Below, piece by piece: positions 11,053-25,871 of a stretch of DNA of 64,000 bases. The stretch is from positions 186,551 through 250,550 of the forward strand of contig CAJNOP010000107.1 in NCBI GenBank assembly GCA_905250075.1, written 5' to 3'. Within the stretch, counting starts at the first letter, position 1; the number at the start of each line of letters is the position of its first letter. The notes under the pieces are model-generated. The model saw only the letters and a program-made list of their open reading frames with translations. It was not told the origin of the DNA and searched no databases. This stretch comes from Rotaria sp. Silwood1 (taxonomy: Eukaryota > Rotifera > Eurotatoria > Philodinida > Philodinidae). A program made the position numbers and the translations under genes.

Positions 11053-12711
11053 TCATTTTGTTCTTTTTTTCGATGAACTTATATCATAATCAATTGGATC
11101 AATATTAAAAAAATATTTTAATGCATCCATAATAAGAACAAAACCAATAACAGTTGCAATACATCCAATAGCAACACAAGCAAATGTACATGTATCGACT
11201 TCATATTCACAATGATCACCTGTTTTACCTGTAGGACATACACATTGACTTCCATGGCATGTGCCACCATTAAGACAACTTAAACCAAGACGACATAAAC
11301 GTTCATCGACCTCCCAATTTACACTAGAAAAACCTAGAACCCAGGAACATTCATAACCAAGTGGCATGCTAACATTTGGATAGCATGTTGCCAAGTTAAA
11401 ACATGGTTGAGTCATAGCACATTGATCCGAAGTGATATTACATGAAGTACCAATAGCTCCATTAGAACATGTTGGAGGTTCAAATATAAAATTATTTCTA
11501 GACAGTTGAGACGTTGATCTATATAAAGAATATTTTATTAGTATCAAATTATTAAATTTGTCTAGAAAAATTTTATATTGATTAACCTAAAATACTCACG
11601 AGGTTTGTATTGTTCCTCCTCCTGTTGTTGTTGAACTTGTTTCTTCTCGAATAATAGCTGTTGTTGCTGTTTCACAATTCTGTACATTTATGTCTTTGTA
11701 TTGAATAGGATAGCCCATAAATGAAGTAGACAGTGGATCTTGTGTTGTATTTCCATAAATTACAATTACTAACTCGATTAGGATATCTGTGTGTAAAAGA
11801 ATTTCCTTTTGTTTAATTGAAATAATATTTTTCTGATGATTTTTTTTCTTCAATTTTGGAATAATTGAATAGTATTTCAAATGATTCAAAATGATCCTAG
11901 TTTTCAGTTTGAAAGTATTGAACAATGTTTTTAAAAGTTTTATATCATATATAATTTAGTATTTTACAATTAGAATAACTGTTTTCTTTTTCACTGTTTT
12001 TTGCTTAATAAGCAAAACATGTATGTAATTAAATCCAAATACAACAAGTATCTTTGTATAAAATGCCTAAATCTGATACCTTTATGAAATACGCTCGTAT
12101 TGAATGTTTATTTCACAAACATTTGAAATATTCTACGCGTGTACATCATTTTCTTTTCTTAATCATATCTTACAGAGGCTTACAAAAGGCTTTTTTTTTA
12201 GAATTATCAAGTAGAATACTGATAAAATCTTTTGATTCCTATATCAAATTATTCTAGTTTCAATTAAACGAAATACTTCACTCGAATTATTTAAAATAAA
12301 AATCGATTTTCTTCAACTATATCTGCTACTTTCAAAACAAAAAATTCTTTTTCTTGTACTCCATAGAATGGAGTGTAGTACTCACAGAAAACAGTAGCTG
12401 TTACCATCAGAATAATAAAATTGTGAATATAAAATATTTTTCATTCCAGTTTAATATATACTCATATATTCTCGTGCATATTCATTAAATTAGTTATATA
12501 TTTCCGAGATCAAATATCAATAAGCAACTCAACCGAGATGTTTTATTTTACGTTTCCTTAAAATTGATCTTTTTTTTTTTATCTTCTGTTCAAAAAAGTA
12601 AATTAAAACAATAAAGAAAATATAACTCGCTCTTTTTTTTGTTCTACTTAGAAAAAAAATTGATTTACTCAAAGTAACAGAAACAAGTAAAAAAAAACAT
12701 ATCACAAGCAT
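11053..12711 (-). CDS. EGF-like domain membrane protein (about 231 aa, 3 exons)
   Basis: Proposed exons are 12711-12669 (tentative), 11786-11600 and 11518-11053. The second junction is firm: donor GTGAGT, acceptor TATAG, an 81-nt intron, and the frame is restored. The first exon is inferred because it encodes a signal-peptide-like MLVICFFLLVSVTL and ends at GTAAAT in the correct phase for acceptor CACAG at 11787, across an 882-nt intron. The mature part has a Ser/Thr-rich stretch, a cysteine-rich region and one clear EGF motif (CLNGGTCHGSQCVCPTG, then C). A hydrophobic helix near the C-terminus (about 185-205) is followed by a short Lys-rich tail, so it is probably a type I cell-surface protein. 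No ligand or pathway can be assigned. Confidence is high for the last two exons and moderate for the first. Confidence 0.6.
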
Positions 12712-13567
12712 AATGTTCTAAATTATCCATTAAAGCATAGCAATATGAAGAATAATGATTATAGTATTTTTCAGCATAAACAATGCATCATTAAACAAGC
12801 ATAAACGGGTTTCATTTATCTAAATAAACAAAGATATAGCATAATGATTATCAGCTTGCAGTATGCATAGAACAAACAAAAAATTGCAGTAATATAGAAA
12901 GGCCAAACAGTTAATTATCATATATATATTTATATAATATCGTATATTAATTTAATTCATTATCAAAGCGATAGATTTCATTCAACTTTGTTCATTCATT
13001 TATCTATCAGATATAAATAAATAAAAAAACCAACAATGTAGTAAAAAAAAGAAAAGTGTTAGAAAACAAAACGAAGGTTTAAAAAAATACAAAGCTTGTC
13101 AGTCATGTTTCTGCACATTCAGTTATGAGTTATTTGATATAGAGACAACATGCACAGTTCATCTCACCCTCGTAATACTATAGTTGATTCGAATCTTCCA
13201 TGAGATCATCATCTACATACATATAATACTTTTGTAGAAATATAAAACAATACTGAGAAGAATTATAGTAATCAAATAAAAAGAAGAAGACGAGAAAAGA
13301 AAAGAAAAGAATTAACAACAAAAGAGATTATTGCGTTGAGTATGGGAAACTAAAGTATTCGAATAGAATACGCAATTTGATTAATTAAGCTATTACTAAG
13401 AAATTACATCAAAAAAATACATTCATATTCGAATTAAGATCAATCGATTATAAGAAGAACAACCATACAAATAGATGTATCGGATGATCATCATTAGCAG
13501 TTAAAACAACAAAAATCATTCAATTTTAGAAATAATACTACTATCACCGTTCATAAGTACCAATAAA
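12712..13567. other. non-coding
   Basis: A/T-rich DNA between two minus-strand genes; it probably includes the 3'UTR of the transporter gene. Nothing else recognised. Confidence 0.5.
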
Positions 13568-15439
13568 TTAAACAATATTGTGCGTACTTTTTCGATTATC
13601 TAATGTTGTACTCGATGATCCACTTCCATGTGTTGTTGATGTTGTTGGTGATTTTCGAGCAAATGTTACCCAAGAATAAATAATACTACCAATAACACTA
13701 GAAGAAAAATAATAGTTTATCATATGTACATATGTCCATATTATTTTTTTTTTCTTTTTCTTTTCTTTTAATGTCTATCTTGAATAAAATCATTTCAAGG
13801 TCTTCAACATTTATTCTTTTCAAATAGAAGTTCATTTATTACTAAACTATGGCTTCAGAATTATTCATATGAGAACAATCAAAATTTATATTATAAATTA
13901 AACTAATGAAATTTTTTTACCTGATATTAAGACCAATAAAATTCATATGTGAATAAATATAATCACCACCAATAATCATTCCTAAATATGTTACAAACAT
14001 ATTCTAAAAAATAAAACAACAACAAAAAAAAATTATTAAATAGAAACAATAAAAGCAAATATATATATATAAAACTAACTTTACAAGCACCGACAACTGT
14101 TGTTGTTAAAGGTGAATTATAATTAGTACAAAGCATTGTTGAATAATTAAGTAAAAATCCCATTAATGATGATAGAAGAAAAGCAAATATAAAACCAATA
14201 TCTCTATAATGATTATAATTCCAAACCTTAAATATATATATATATATATATACATATCGATAATCAATTATATATTATTTACTTTATGAAGATCATCACT
14301 AAAACCAGCTAAAACAATTGCTGGTCCAAGTACAATAAATGAATTATAGAATAAAAGACCATATTGATTAAATTCCTAAACATAAGAAGAAAAAAAACAA
14401 CAAAATGTATTTATAAAATATGAACTTTTTTTTTCTTTTACTTTATTAATTAATTTTTGTTTGGTTACAATACCTTGTGCTGCTGTACATAGATTATTCA
14501 TTATAAGAAAAACATATCCAAACCAGTTAAAAGTTAAATCATCACTAGCAGCAATCATAGCACCAACTAACATCAAATAAACACTTGCTTGTGCGGTTAC
14601 AGATTGCGTTTGTCTAATGAAAAGAAAAATATATATATAAATACATAAATAAATATATATATATATATATATACCGAAGTATTATTTGTTCACCAATCAT
14701 TGTTAACCATATTGAAAAACGACGTAAAACAGTAAACATTGGTAAACTAGTTATTAATAATAAGAAAAGAAAATTTATCAAAATTATAAAAAAAAAAAAG
14801 AAAAATAAATCACCTAACAGCTTGGGTACCAGCAAGACCAAAAAGTAAATTACCAAAAAATAACAATGGCAATGGCATAATCTATTTTATATACAAGGGA
14901 CAAAAAAACAAAAACAAATTTTATTATTCAAAAAAAAGAAATGAATTACGAACTTTATTAACAACATTTTCAGAGAAATGAGGGAAACGTATAACACCAA
15001 TGAATCGTGCTACATATAGTACAATAATCGAAACAGTTAACTATGCAAAAAATAAAAATAAACAAAAAAGAATAATTCATCAATTAATTGTTTTTTTTAG
15101 TAGAATAGTTATGTGTTAGAAATATGTTTAATAGAAGTAGACACTCGGCATGCGTATAGAAAACTAGGATTATCCTTTATTCATAACGATTACCTACCTG
15201 TCCAATAGCAAGCAGTTGAAATGAGGGAAACCTGTTGTGTAATAGGGGGACGAGAAACTGCTAAGATAACAACGTCAAAAAAAAACAAAAAAAAGTACGT
15301 ACTCATAAGATGTAAGAACAAGTTTGTTAACAATAGTAATTAAACCTGAACAAGCACCATAAAATAAAGCCGAACCTAATCGTCGAACAAATGAAATCGT
15401 TGGTGGACAAGGACAATCGCAACATGTTGCGCATGTCAT
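13568..15439 (-). CDS. nucleotide-sugar transporter, SLC35D type (340 aa, 10 exons)
   Basis: This is a Golgi/ER multi-pass antiporter that imports UDP-sugars (UDP-glucuronate, UDP-GalNAc or UDP-GlcNAc in characterised SLC35D members) for glycan synthesis. Exons are 15439-15303, 15231-15198, 15040-14954, 14881-14814, 14746-14675, 14613-14442, 14375-14283, 14226-14080, 14003-13921 and 13697-13568. All junctions are GT-AG and in phase, totalling 1023 nt. Diagnostic stretches are FYGACSGLITIVNKLVLTSY, LPMFTVLRRFSIW, GAMIAASDDL, TAAQGIVTKQKL, YGLLFYNSF, LCTNYNSPLTTTVVGACK and GLNISVIGSIIYSW, in the order expected for the family. About ten hydrophobic helices are present. The start is the first in-frame ATG after an upstream TGA. 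The N-terminal Cys-rich MTCATCCDCPCPP and the Ser/Thr-rich tail are unusual. Substrate is inferred only from family. Confidence 0.92.
14231..14252. repeat. (TA)n microsatellite in transporter intron
   Basis: A simple TA run lies within an intron of the SLC35D-type gene. Similar runs occur in other introns of this gene (14061-14070, 14652-14672). Confidence 0.8.
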
Positions 15440-18400
15440 CGTTAATCCAGATGGAAAAATAATTAAATGCCCTACTGATAATAATGGACCAGATGTGACT
15501 ATTAATAGTTGTCAAAAGAATGGCATTTATTGGATTATGCCATATGACGTATCATGAAGCGATAGGATCGAGACATCTATTGGAAAGATGTATATTTTTT
15601 TTTTTAAAAATAAAAGAAAAGCAAAAAATTTCATATATAATATAATAATTATTTATTATATTAGAAAAATTTTCAAATATAAAGGAAATTACAGAATAAA
15701 TAAGCGATTCATTTTCTAATTCAAAATGAAAAAAAAAAATGTTTATTAAGTAGACATTCAAGTGCCGATAAATTTTATTCATATAACAACGATCAAGTCA
15801 GTATTTGAAACCAAGCATAATAAGTAAAACATAAAATCATGTATTAAAACAATTCTTAATCTAGTAAAAATGTATAAAATTATTCAATAAAAATCTAACA
15901 CTTTCAATACATGATAAACTGTAATTTGAAATATTTTTGTACATCTATCAAACATAGTTGATCGAATGAAAATTTTGATTAGTCATTAAAGTTTAAAGTA
16001 ATGTAATCATTGCTTGCTTATATTACTTTTAACTTTCATTTCACAACATTTTCTGATTGTATCTTTAAACACAAACTAATTTCAATATGTTGTTCATGTA
16101 GAATTCTTTACTTTTCAATATAAATTGTAAACACGATCTATATTCAGACCGATGCTGTACATCTGATGGAATACTCGTTAAAATTGACGCAAGACTAAAT
16201 TTTTTAAACATCTACTGTAGAAAAGATTTCAGTCTAAAAAAATACCTTACTGATATTTATCCTTGTATTCTCATAGAAAAATTTCATGCTGACATAATAA
16301 TATGGTTGTTTTTTATTCGTCAGATTTTGTTTTTACATTTATTATTCGATCTGAATAAATGAAAATGTCATTTTGAAAATATATTTGTGATTGACTTTTT
16401 TTTTTTCTCGATTTTATATTTTGTGAAATTTTTGTTGTTGAATTAATATCATCTCATTTGATAGTAACATATATTTGAGATTTTTTTTTCATAATTGAAA
16501 TATTTCAAAAGTAATGTTTTAGATTTTCAAAATAAATAATCGAATGATATTCTCTCGTCTCTTCTTTTCTAGTAATACAAAAAAAAAAACATCTATATAT
16601 TATTTGTTTGTTTAAATTGAATATTTTTTGTTATGGTGATAAATTTTAATCATAGATAGAAATTCAAAAAAGTCAATACGTATGTCAACTCAATTTTAGA
16701 AATATTCTAAAAAACATAGTTTGGAAAAAAACAAAAACAAGACTGATTATTGTATAAGATGTTATTTTTTTTTTTTGTCGAAAACTGAGATGCATTTGCA
16801 CTCTACTTTCATACTTAGATACGACTTAACTTTATTTATGATTAAACTACAAAATATTATATTCTCATAAATTTATTTCTTGACATTAGTGTATCGGAAG
16901 TATTAATTTTGAAAAAACATTAAACAAGTATAGTAAAATTTTTACCTTCATGATGAACTAAATAATAAAACAAAATCAAAACCTACATTATATATATTAT
17001 TAATCATTATCATTAACTGCATCAATCTTGACATTGCAAAAAAAAAATCAAACTAGTACTAGAGAGCAATTACTAACTCAGATAATTATTTATGAAGAAA
17101 AATATAGACTCTCTTTATATAAAATCGTAGGTGTTTATATCAGATTCTAATCAAAAAAAAAAATAAATGTCTATGTACTTTTCGTACATTTTTAAAGTAA
17201 AATTTACAAGTATTCATCAAATGTACTTGGTGCTTATACTTGAATTTCAAGACGAATACTTTACTATTTATATATTTTACTTGAAATATAGATAAAATAT
17301 ATAATCAACAAAACTAAGTCAAGAGAAAAGAGTAAACAACATACTTTAACGAAAATATGAAACACAATAAAAAAACAGTCCAAAGGAGAAAAATATCAAG
17401 ATTGCCTTGACAAAAAGAATAACGCAATAAGTACATTTGACACTGGTATATATATACATAAGATACAAAACAAAGAACGATTAAATATATTTATAATACT
17501 TAACATAATTTTCTTTTACTGCACAAATTTTTTAACAAGAATTCTAACAATTTGAATTGCAAAACAAAAAAAAAAAAAATAGTGTATACTATTCATAGAA
17601 TATCTTTTTAAAAGCTGATAACTATCGATAGAATTGTAATTATTATTAATTTGAAGTATTCAGATTGAATTTTTTTCATATAGCAATGATACGCCGTCTT
17701 TTTCTATCATTTTTTGCTGTTAAAATATATTATTTACATTTACCATGACCAAAAATAACTATTAATTGATCATAATTAAAAGCTTGTTACATCATGGATG
17801 GCCTAGAAGTCATGACTCGTTTTCTATAATAAATATTCTCATTGAACTGTCCTTATACGAAAAAAAAAAAAAACGTTCAGTAATATATTTTCTTCAAAAT
17901 CATTAATTTCACTAATTTATTTAATAAGAAAATTATTAATCTAAATATGTTACTAAAAGTTAATTAATCATTAATATTTTTATCATATATTTATCTAATT
18001 ATGATTGAAATTGTTCAATAATTTATACTTTAAAATTATTTTATGATTAATTGAAATAAATATAACCCATGATTTAGGATTTTTTATTATTTTTAAAAGC
18101 AAAAAAATTTCTATTAAGAAAATAATAAACATTGTTAATGTATTATATTCTAATAAAAATTCTCTTCTTTTATCATTGATAATAATTATGAAGATTGAAA
18201 ATAAAACGAGTATTAAAAAAGAAAATTAAGGCAAAAAATTTAATATATTTAAAGAAGATCAAAAAATTAAATCTATTAGAATATTAATTATGCACATAGA
18301 ATTTTTTTTTGTCTTCTAAAAGATATTTTTGATCTACGTCATCTATTCTATTCATTATAAAATAGTTTTGCATTGTAGATTGATCAGTGTACGTCATAGT

Positions 18401-19399
18401 TTGATGTGTATATCATTTTTTAATGATTAAAATATTAATGGTTAATCTGCTTTTAAATATGATCGACATTTCTTGACTAATAGCTTACAAAATGTGCTCG
18501 AAGGATTAATTTATAGTCATTTTCAAGAACACATTTTTATAATATTTTTTCTCTAGAAAGACATAAAATTCATTATGTAAAATGCGTTACAACTTGAGGA
18601 ACATCCTTAAAGAAAAAAAAAATAATAAATTTTTCATTCTTAATGTCAAATACATTTTCTATAAATAAAAACGATGTTAATTAATTCTACATAGAAAAAT
18701 TAATATATCTTCGATGAATAACATTTATTTGATACGTTAAAATAGTATATCTAAAAAGAAAATATCTATATTTATCATTATAATTATTTACTTAAGAGAC
18801 AGAAACGAATAAACTTGAACTTCTTTTTTTGTTTTTTTAATAATTTTAATTGTAAATTAACTAGTTCAAGGACTAAAAGTACATGTGAAAACTTACTTGA
18901 ACATGAAAAACCAATAATACGGTTTTATATAGATTTTAGTTATATTTCTTTATCTATACAATAAAGAAAATCCTTCATGCATCAAATGTTTGTAAAATCG
19001 TCTATGATTAATATGCAAACTAATCATCCGTGGGTGTAAAACTGAATAAATACTATAACAAAAAAAACAAAATTTTATTGTATGTGCGACCTCTGTCTCT
19101 TTCTAAGATGGTTATTCTATTTTTTTTTCTCGTCTTTAAATGATTAAGTGGAGTGAATGAAAGTGACTATAATGATTCATTCGTTTTTTTTGCCTCTTTC
19201 CTTTCTTTTCTTTGTTTGTTTCTTATTTCTCATCGGCATCATTTTTTTTTGTTTCATTCTATCTTGTCTTGATATTAATTCTATATGGTTTTTACTTTCT
19301 AGATGCTATGATGAAACTAATAGTCTATTTTAAATTATTTAAGAAAATCTAAATAGAGAAAACACACACACACACACACATATATCTCTTTTTTTAAAA
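15440..19399. other. 4-kb gene desert upstream of Rac1 and the transporter
   Basis: Extremely A/T-rich with frequent homopolymers and no supportable coding sequence. It lies between the divergently oriented transporter and Rac1 genes, so it must contain both promoters, but no specific element could be recognised. An (AC)n run at about 19364-19381 sits just upstream of the Rac1 start. Confidence 0.5.
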
Positions 19400-20325
<926 letters not shown>

Positions 20326-20501
20326 AGATATGAATCGATCTGTTTTTTTTTTTGTTCTCATTTTTGCATGATATTTCATTTTGTTCATGTTTCTCTTCGT
20401 TTGTAAGATATATATATATATATAAATATACATACATTTATCTGTTGTTTAAAGCGAAAAATGATTTTTTTTCAGATTGTTCTATTAAAGAGAATAATAA
20501 G
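20326..20501 (+). promoter_or_regulatory. short Rac1-EXO70 intergenic spacer with a 3' splice site
   Basis: Only 176 nt separate the Rac1 stop from the EXO70 start. I see no AATAAA in it. There is a (TA)n run at 20407-20424 and a strong acceptor-like T-run ending in CAG at 20475, 26 nt before the EXO70 ATG. This could be the 3' end of a 5'UTR intron or a spliced-leader acceptor. Confidence 0.45.
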
Positions 20502-23500
20502 ATGACCGGTGGTGGAGAAGCCAAAACGAATATACGTTTGTCAGAAATGAAATTACAAGAGGTGAGAATAATTTTAAATAAAATACACTTTTGAAAAAAA
20601 ATGGCATAAATATGAAATGAAAAACAAAGATTATTTGTTAATCTTTGAAATTGTATAACAGCTCGAATCAAGGGCTATGCATGGAGGTTATATATAAGAA
20701 AATGTTTTATCCAGGTAGTAAAAAAAGAAAAAAAATTTGTGATTCTACTCGTTAATAATGAGTCTGTTTCATTTATTGTAAAGGAGGAAGGCATTTCTGC
20801 TTCAAGTACTGCCCTTTAGGTTCGAGATCTAGATTTGCTACCAAATATGTCGAACGGACGAGGTCTAATTTCAAGATATCTTATTTTATTGATGTAAATT
20901 TATTTTATCTCTATTTGTTAATGAATCTCATTTTTATATAATCATAAACATTGAAATAGTATTGTTAAATATAATTGTAATTTTAATTCTGTCGTTAAAT
21001 AAAATTCTTTAATGAATATAATTTTTTTGCTTTTACTAATATCTAATTAGTTTTGTTTTTTTTTCCCTGAAACAAATAGAAACTAGCAGCTAATAATCTA
21101 AAATAGCCAAACATGATCGAGTGCTCAAAATAAGAAAAGGTCACATAGTTTTAGTAAAACTCATTATTTAAAGGTTAAATTTTTTTTTTCTAAATATCTG
21201 AATCATGACATGGTTAAAAGAGTAATTTTTTCCTATGCTATATTTAGCTCAATCCATTAGAAAAGAAAAAACAAAAAAAAACGATATATTCATATTATCT
21301 TTTGATTTTTAATAGGAAAAACGTCGTTTAGTTTTATTACAAGATTCATTAACACGTTCGAATACATTAACAAGTGGTATGGTATCAACATTAGATAATT
21401 TTGAACGAAAACTTGAATCATTAGATGAATTAGTTACACCTGTATATGAAGCAACAAATGAATTAGGTTTTTTATTAAATAATGTTGATCAAAGTTTATT
21501 ATTAGTTGATTCTATTCTACATTATTATGAAATATGTAGTGAATTACAAACAACAGTATCATCAGGTCCTGGTGGAAATTTAACTGAATATTTATCTGAA
21601 TTAGATCGTCTTGAAGATGCTGTTAAATATTTTAAACGTACAACATCTGTTAGTGAACGTGAACGTGTTATACAATTATTTGATCTTGGACGACAACGAC
21701 TTGTTGAAGAAACTGATAAACTTATTTTACGATATGCTAATCCATTATCACCAAAAGAATTAATTGAATTATGTGAAATGTCAGAAACAACTAGAAATGA
21801 TATTCATGCAATGCAAGGTAAAATAATAAAAGAATAAATTTATGATTTTATTTAAAAAAAGAAAAAAAAAACATTTAGAAGCCGATATGGGTATATTAAG
21901 AAGAATAATTGAATGGTTTAATTTTCATGGTTTTCGACAAGGTCTTATTGATTCATATGCAACGAAAAGAGGCATAATGATTCGACGTTCTCTTCAACTG
22001 TAATCAAAATAATAATTTCAAATATAATTTATTCATTTGAATTTTTCTTTGTTTAGTCTTGCAGATCATTTAGGAAAATCATCTGTTCGTCGTTCATCGA
22101 CTAATGTTATTCAATCAAATCAAAATTTATCACAAGTTAATACATCTAGTACAGAGACATCAAAACGATCGGGAACAAGATTAGGGTAAATAAAATTTGT
22201 TTTTTGTTTTTTTTGTATATTTCATATACTTTGAACATTAGACAAAATTTATTATTATCAATAGATAGATTATTCTTATTTCTTAATTTTCTTGTATATA
22301 TGCATAGAGTTAGTTTAGTTTAATTTTTTTTTTTTTTGTTTGAAAAAGAAAGCAATGTAATGATATATAGTCTTTTATTATTTGTTTTATTCATGCGAAG
22401 AAAATTAGAGACTTGAATAAGTAAAGGAAATTCTGTGATTAATTAATATAGATGAATAATATTTTTTTTTTCAGTGTTGATTGATGATGTGACATGGAAT
22501 GATTAAGGATGTGTAAAGGGTGTATATGAAAGGAGAATTTTTTTTGTTTTTTGTATTTTTCGTTGATTCAGAATAAAATATTCAACTTTTAAAATACTTA
22601 ACAGCAATCATTTTAAAAATAAAGAAAGAAAATTTTAGTTTTTGTTCTTGATATAAATTTCTTTTGATATATATAATCATTTAATCCATTATCTAATGAA
22701 TTTAGTGATATGGGTCGTCGTTTCATGCGATCATCGGGTACTGATGTAGTAGCTCGTGGTGTAAATTCTCCGGTGTCAACAACATTAACAGTAATAGAAG
22801 ATAATTCCATAACTGATTCAAGTGAACATCGTGATACAAATAATTATAAATTATTACTTGATGCGTTTATTATTCTTTTACAACGTGATCGTGATTTACT
22901 TAATTATGTTTTCCCTCATGAATTACGATCACTTGTATTTACAAAATTAATTGAATTACCATTAGTACATATGCGTGAAGAAGCTCAACGTTTATGTGAA
23001 TCAATTGAAAAATTACAACATAAATTAGATACTGGTAAATTTGCAATTTATGGTATTTTTTCAATTTTAAGATGGTTTCTTAAATCCAGATCAACATTTT
23101 CGAAACTTTTTCAAGTAAATAAAACAAATAAAAAATAATCTTTTATTAATTGTTCTATTTAAGGAAAGTGATGTTAATCGTCGTCAACAATTTACTACAC
23201 TTTCAGCAACATTTGAACAATCAGTAATAATTAAAATAAATTATTTAGAATTAGAAATATTTAGTTTTTTTATTTTTATTTCAGGCAGTTACTTATCTTC
23301 GTAGAATTTTAGAAGAAGTTACTACAGATGCATCACCACCAAGTCAAGGTGGTAATGTACATCCATTAACATCCCATGTATTAGCATTTATGGAAGGTTT
23401 ATTAGCTTATGAAGATACTGCAACTATAATTGCTTCGATTTATGTTGAACAAGAACAACGTATAAATATGAAAATTATTTTGTTTTTTTTTTTAATTTAT

Positions 23501-25013
23501 GTATTAATTTATTAGGATCAAGTAGTGGTGGTTCATCAGGTGCACAAAAAGGTCTTTATGATTTAGGAACTTATTTTGGTATGTGTGATAGATCAATGTC
23601 AAAAAGATTATTATTTTTTTTTATTAAGTTCGATTAATTCGATCACTTCATGCTAATCTATCAAAGAAAATTGATGGTTATATGCCACGTACAGATACAA
23701 CAATACGATCAATATTTCTTCTTAATAATATTAATTATCTTCTTAAACGTCTTGAAGAAAAGTATTTAATATTTATGAATGAGATTTAGATCTTTTTTTT
23801 TTGTTTTATGAAATTTGATTTAGTTCATCTATTCTTTCTATGATTCAACGTTGTCAATCAAATCTTATATCAAAATATAAAGATGATCTTCAAACGAGTT
23901 TAAGTGATTATACAAAATGGTAATTTATATTTTATTTAATAAATTTAGATTTCAATTTAAATATTCGAAAATAACAATTTGCTAATAAGCAAAAGATAGT
24001 TTTTTTTGAATATTTACATTGTTTTGACAATAGCATGTATGTTTGATTGATGAATAATCTTGTTTTTTATACATCAGTTCAGATTATTGCCGTTCGATCG
24101 ATCACGATACAAGATAATTACGTTTTCTAGAAGCACCTATCGTGAACTATCCGTATGTCCATTCAAAAAAAAATCGAGTAAAACATCTATAACTTGGAAA
24201 GTGAAAGACAGATTGTTTCAGTACGCATCATAACTGATCGAATAAAAATATTCTTCAATGAAGAACACTTAAAACTTAAACATAGAACATAGAGTCATTA
24301 TTTACAACTGAATAACTCGACTAGAAATGTTTATCTTAGCTTAATGTAATTATTATACTCATCTATCAAACAAATGCATTCATTATTGACTTTTAAATTT
24401 TGTGAATGTATACATATAAAGGAACTTCAAAAAAATAAGAGTGCAAGAAAATGAATAATAAACAATTTTAGATTGAAACACTTGATTTCTAATGTGCATG
24501 ACTGCACAATTTTGAAAAATTTCCATTTTGTTTTTTCAGTGAAATCAAATCATATCTATCGTTATTAATATGAAATATTTTATTCTGTATTGTTTTTAGT
24601 TATACTCCAGTGATTATTCCAATTCAACAAATGTTTGAATATGATAATAATAATCGTTTATCTGATACAAAAGTTAGTTATTCATTTAAAAACAAAAAAA
24701 AGTTTTTTTCTCATATGTTTTCTATATAATTTAGTTACGTGATCGTGATCGTGAACAATTAAAAGAAAGTTTTTCATCTGTTAATACAGCTATTGATACA
24801 ATTCGACAACAATGTGAACAATATATTGTTAGTGATGTTGTTTTACGTCAACGTTTACGTGACGAAGGAAAAAAATTAATTCTTGAATTATTTAAAAAAT
24901 ACTATGATAAATTTGCACATAAAGATTTTACCAAAAATCGTGAAAAATATATTCGATATGATCCAAAAACACTTGAAAAAATGATTGATAATTTTTTTGA
25001 AAATCGTACATAA
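20502..25013 (+). CDS. EXOC7: exocyst complex component 7 / EXO70 (699 aa, 12 exons)
   Basis: This is a subunit of the octameric exocyst that tethers secretory vesicles to the plasma membrane by binding PI(4,5)P2 and Rho-family GTPases. Exons are 20502-20561, 21316-21817, 21879-21999, 22057-22185, 22706-23114, 23164-23223, 23285-23459, 23516-23578, 23629-23761, 23824-23919, 24600-24672 and 24735-25013. All are GT-AG and in phase, and the sum is 2100 nt. The N-terminal ~100 residues form the expected heptad-rich coiled coil (SMVSTLDNFERKLESLDELV-like region), followed by the EYLSELDRLEDAVKYF segment. The helical-rod C-terminal domain includes TTIRSIFLLNNINYLLKRLE and ends with the basic FTKNREKYIRYDPKTLEKMI segment that matches the lipid-binding end of the family. 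The length is normal. Introns 1 and 10 are long (754 and 680 nt); the others are short. A candidate poly(A) signal lies at 25101. Confidence 0.93.
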
Positions 25014-25100
25014 ATTTTTAATTTTTTAGTTTTTCTAGTTACTGAAGTAATTTTTTTTTTTTTTTTTAAATGAAATCAAATTTTTTTTTTTCATGATAAT

Positions 25101-25106
25101 AATAAA
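25101..25106 (+). promoter_or_regulatory. candidate poly(A) signal of EXO70
   Basis: AATAAA is located 88 nt after the EXO70 stop codon, following long T runs. The position is good but the motif is common in AT-rich DNA. Confidence 0.45.
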
Positions 25107-25871
25107 ATTCATCAAAGAAATATTTTAAACTTATTCATTAGAATAATTTTTGATAGTTTGCACTTCTTATACAACTTTAGAAGAAAATGCACTAGAAACC
25201 AATTAATGATCGAAAGATAAATATGAGTACGATTTCAATGACTAGTTAGAATAAAAAAAAAAACAAGTGAATTAGATTTATTTTCTGAAACACATATCAA
25301 TTTTCATATTTTTCAAATATTTGTTTTACAACAAATACCAAATTTTTTTTGCATGTTTACTTCAAGCAAACCATACAAAACTTGCACACTTGACTGTATG
25401 TATGACAGGTTGATTGGTTGAATCAAAGCTATAACTATATTCTAGTTTTTGCATAATAAAATATCTTAAAAAGAACATTTTCAAGTTGAAAATATTTTTA
25501 TCATGAAAATTTATATTTAATTGCTTCTAAGTCTTTGTGCAATAATTTTTAACAATAACTTTTATGCTGAAACATATCCAGGATAAATAAAAAAACAATA
25601 ATTCAAATTCACAAGGTATAGTGCGTATTTTCGCAATCGAATCGTTCGTTACAACAAAGAAAAAGCAAAAGATGAATTCATAAAAAAAGAACTATATATT
25701 ATAATACAAGATTATCCTAAATAAACATACTGACAGGATAAAAAATTTAATTGAGTTTGTTTTTTTTTCATCAAAGAAATATTATTTACATAATTTGAAT
25801 ATATGAAAACACAATAGTAAAAGAAAAAAAGAAGCCAGCTTGTTTCATCATTTGATTAAAAAATTCCATTC
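25107..25871. other. intergenic
   Basis: Nothing recognised. This A/T-rich stretch lies between EXO70 and the next + strand gene and must hold the latter's promoter. Confidence 0.5.

Noticed and set aside
12898-13030. Clusters of TATA-like sequence
   Set aside because: Such strings are everywhere in this AT-rich DNA and cannot be taken as promoters.
15344-15557. Plus-strand open frame opposite the first transporter exon, reading VGGQGQSQHVAHVIVNPDG and on to a TGA
   Set aside because: Looks protein-like but lies antisense to the well-supported SLC35D first exon and its 5' region, and has no start or splice signals of its own.
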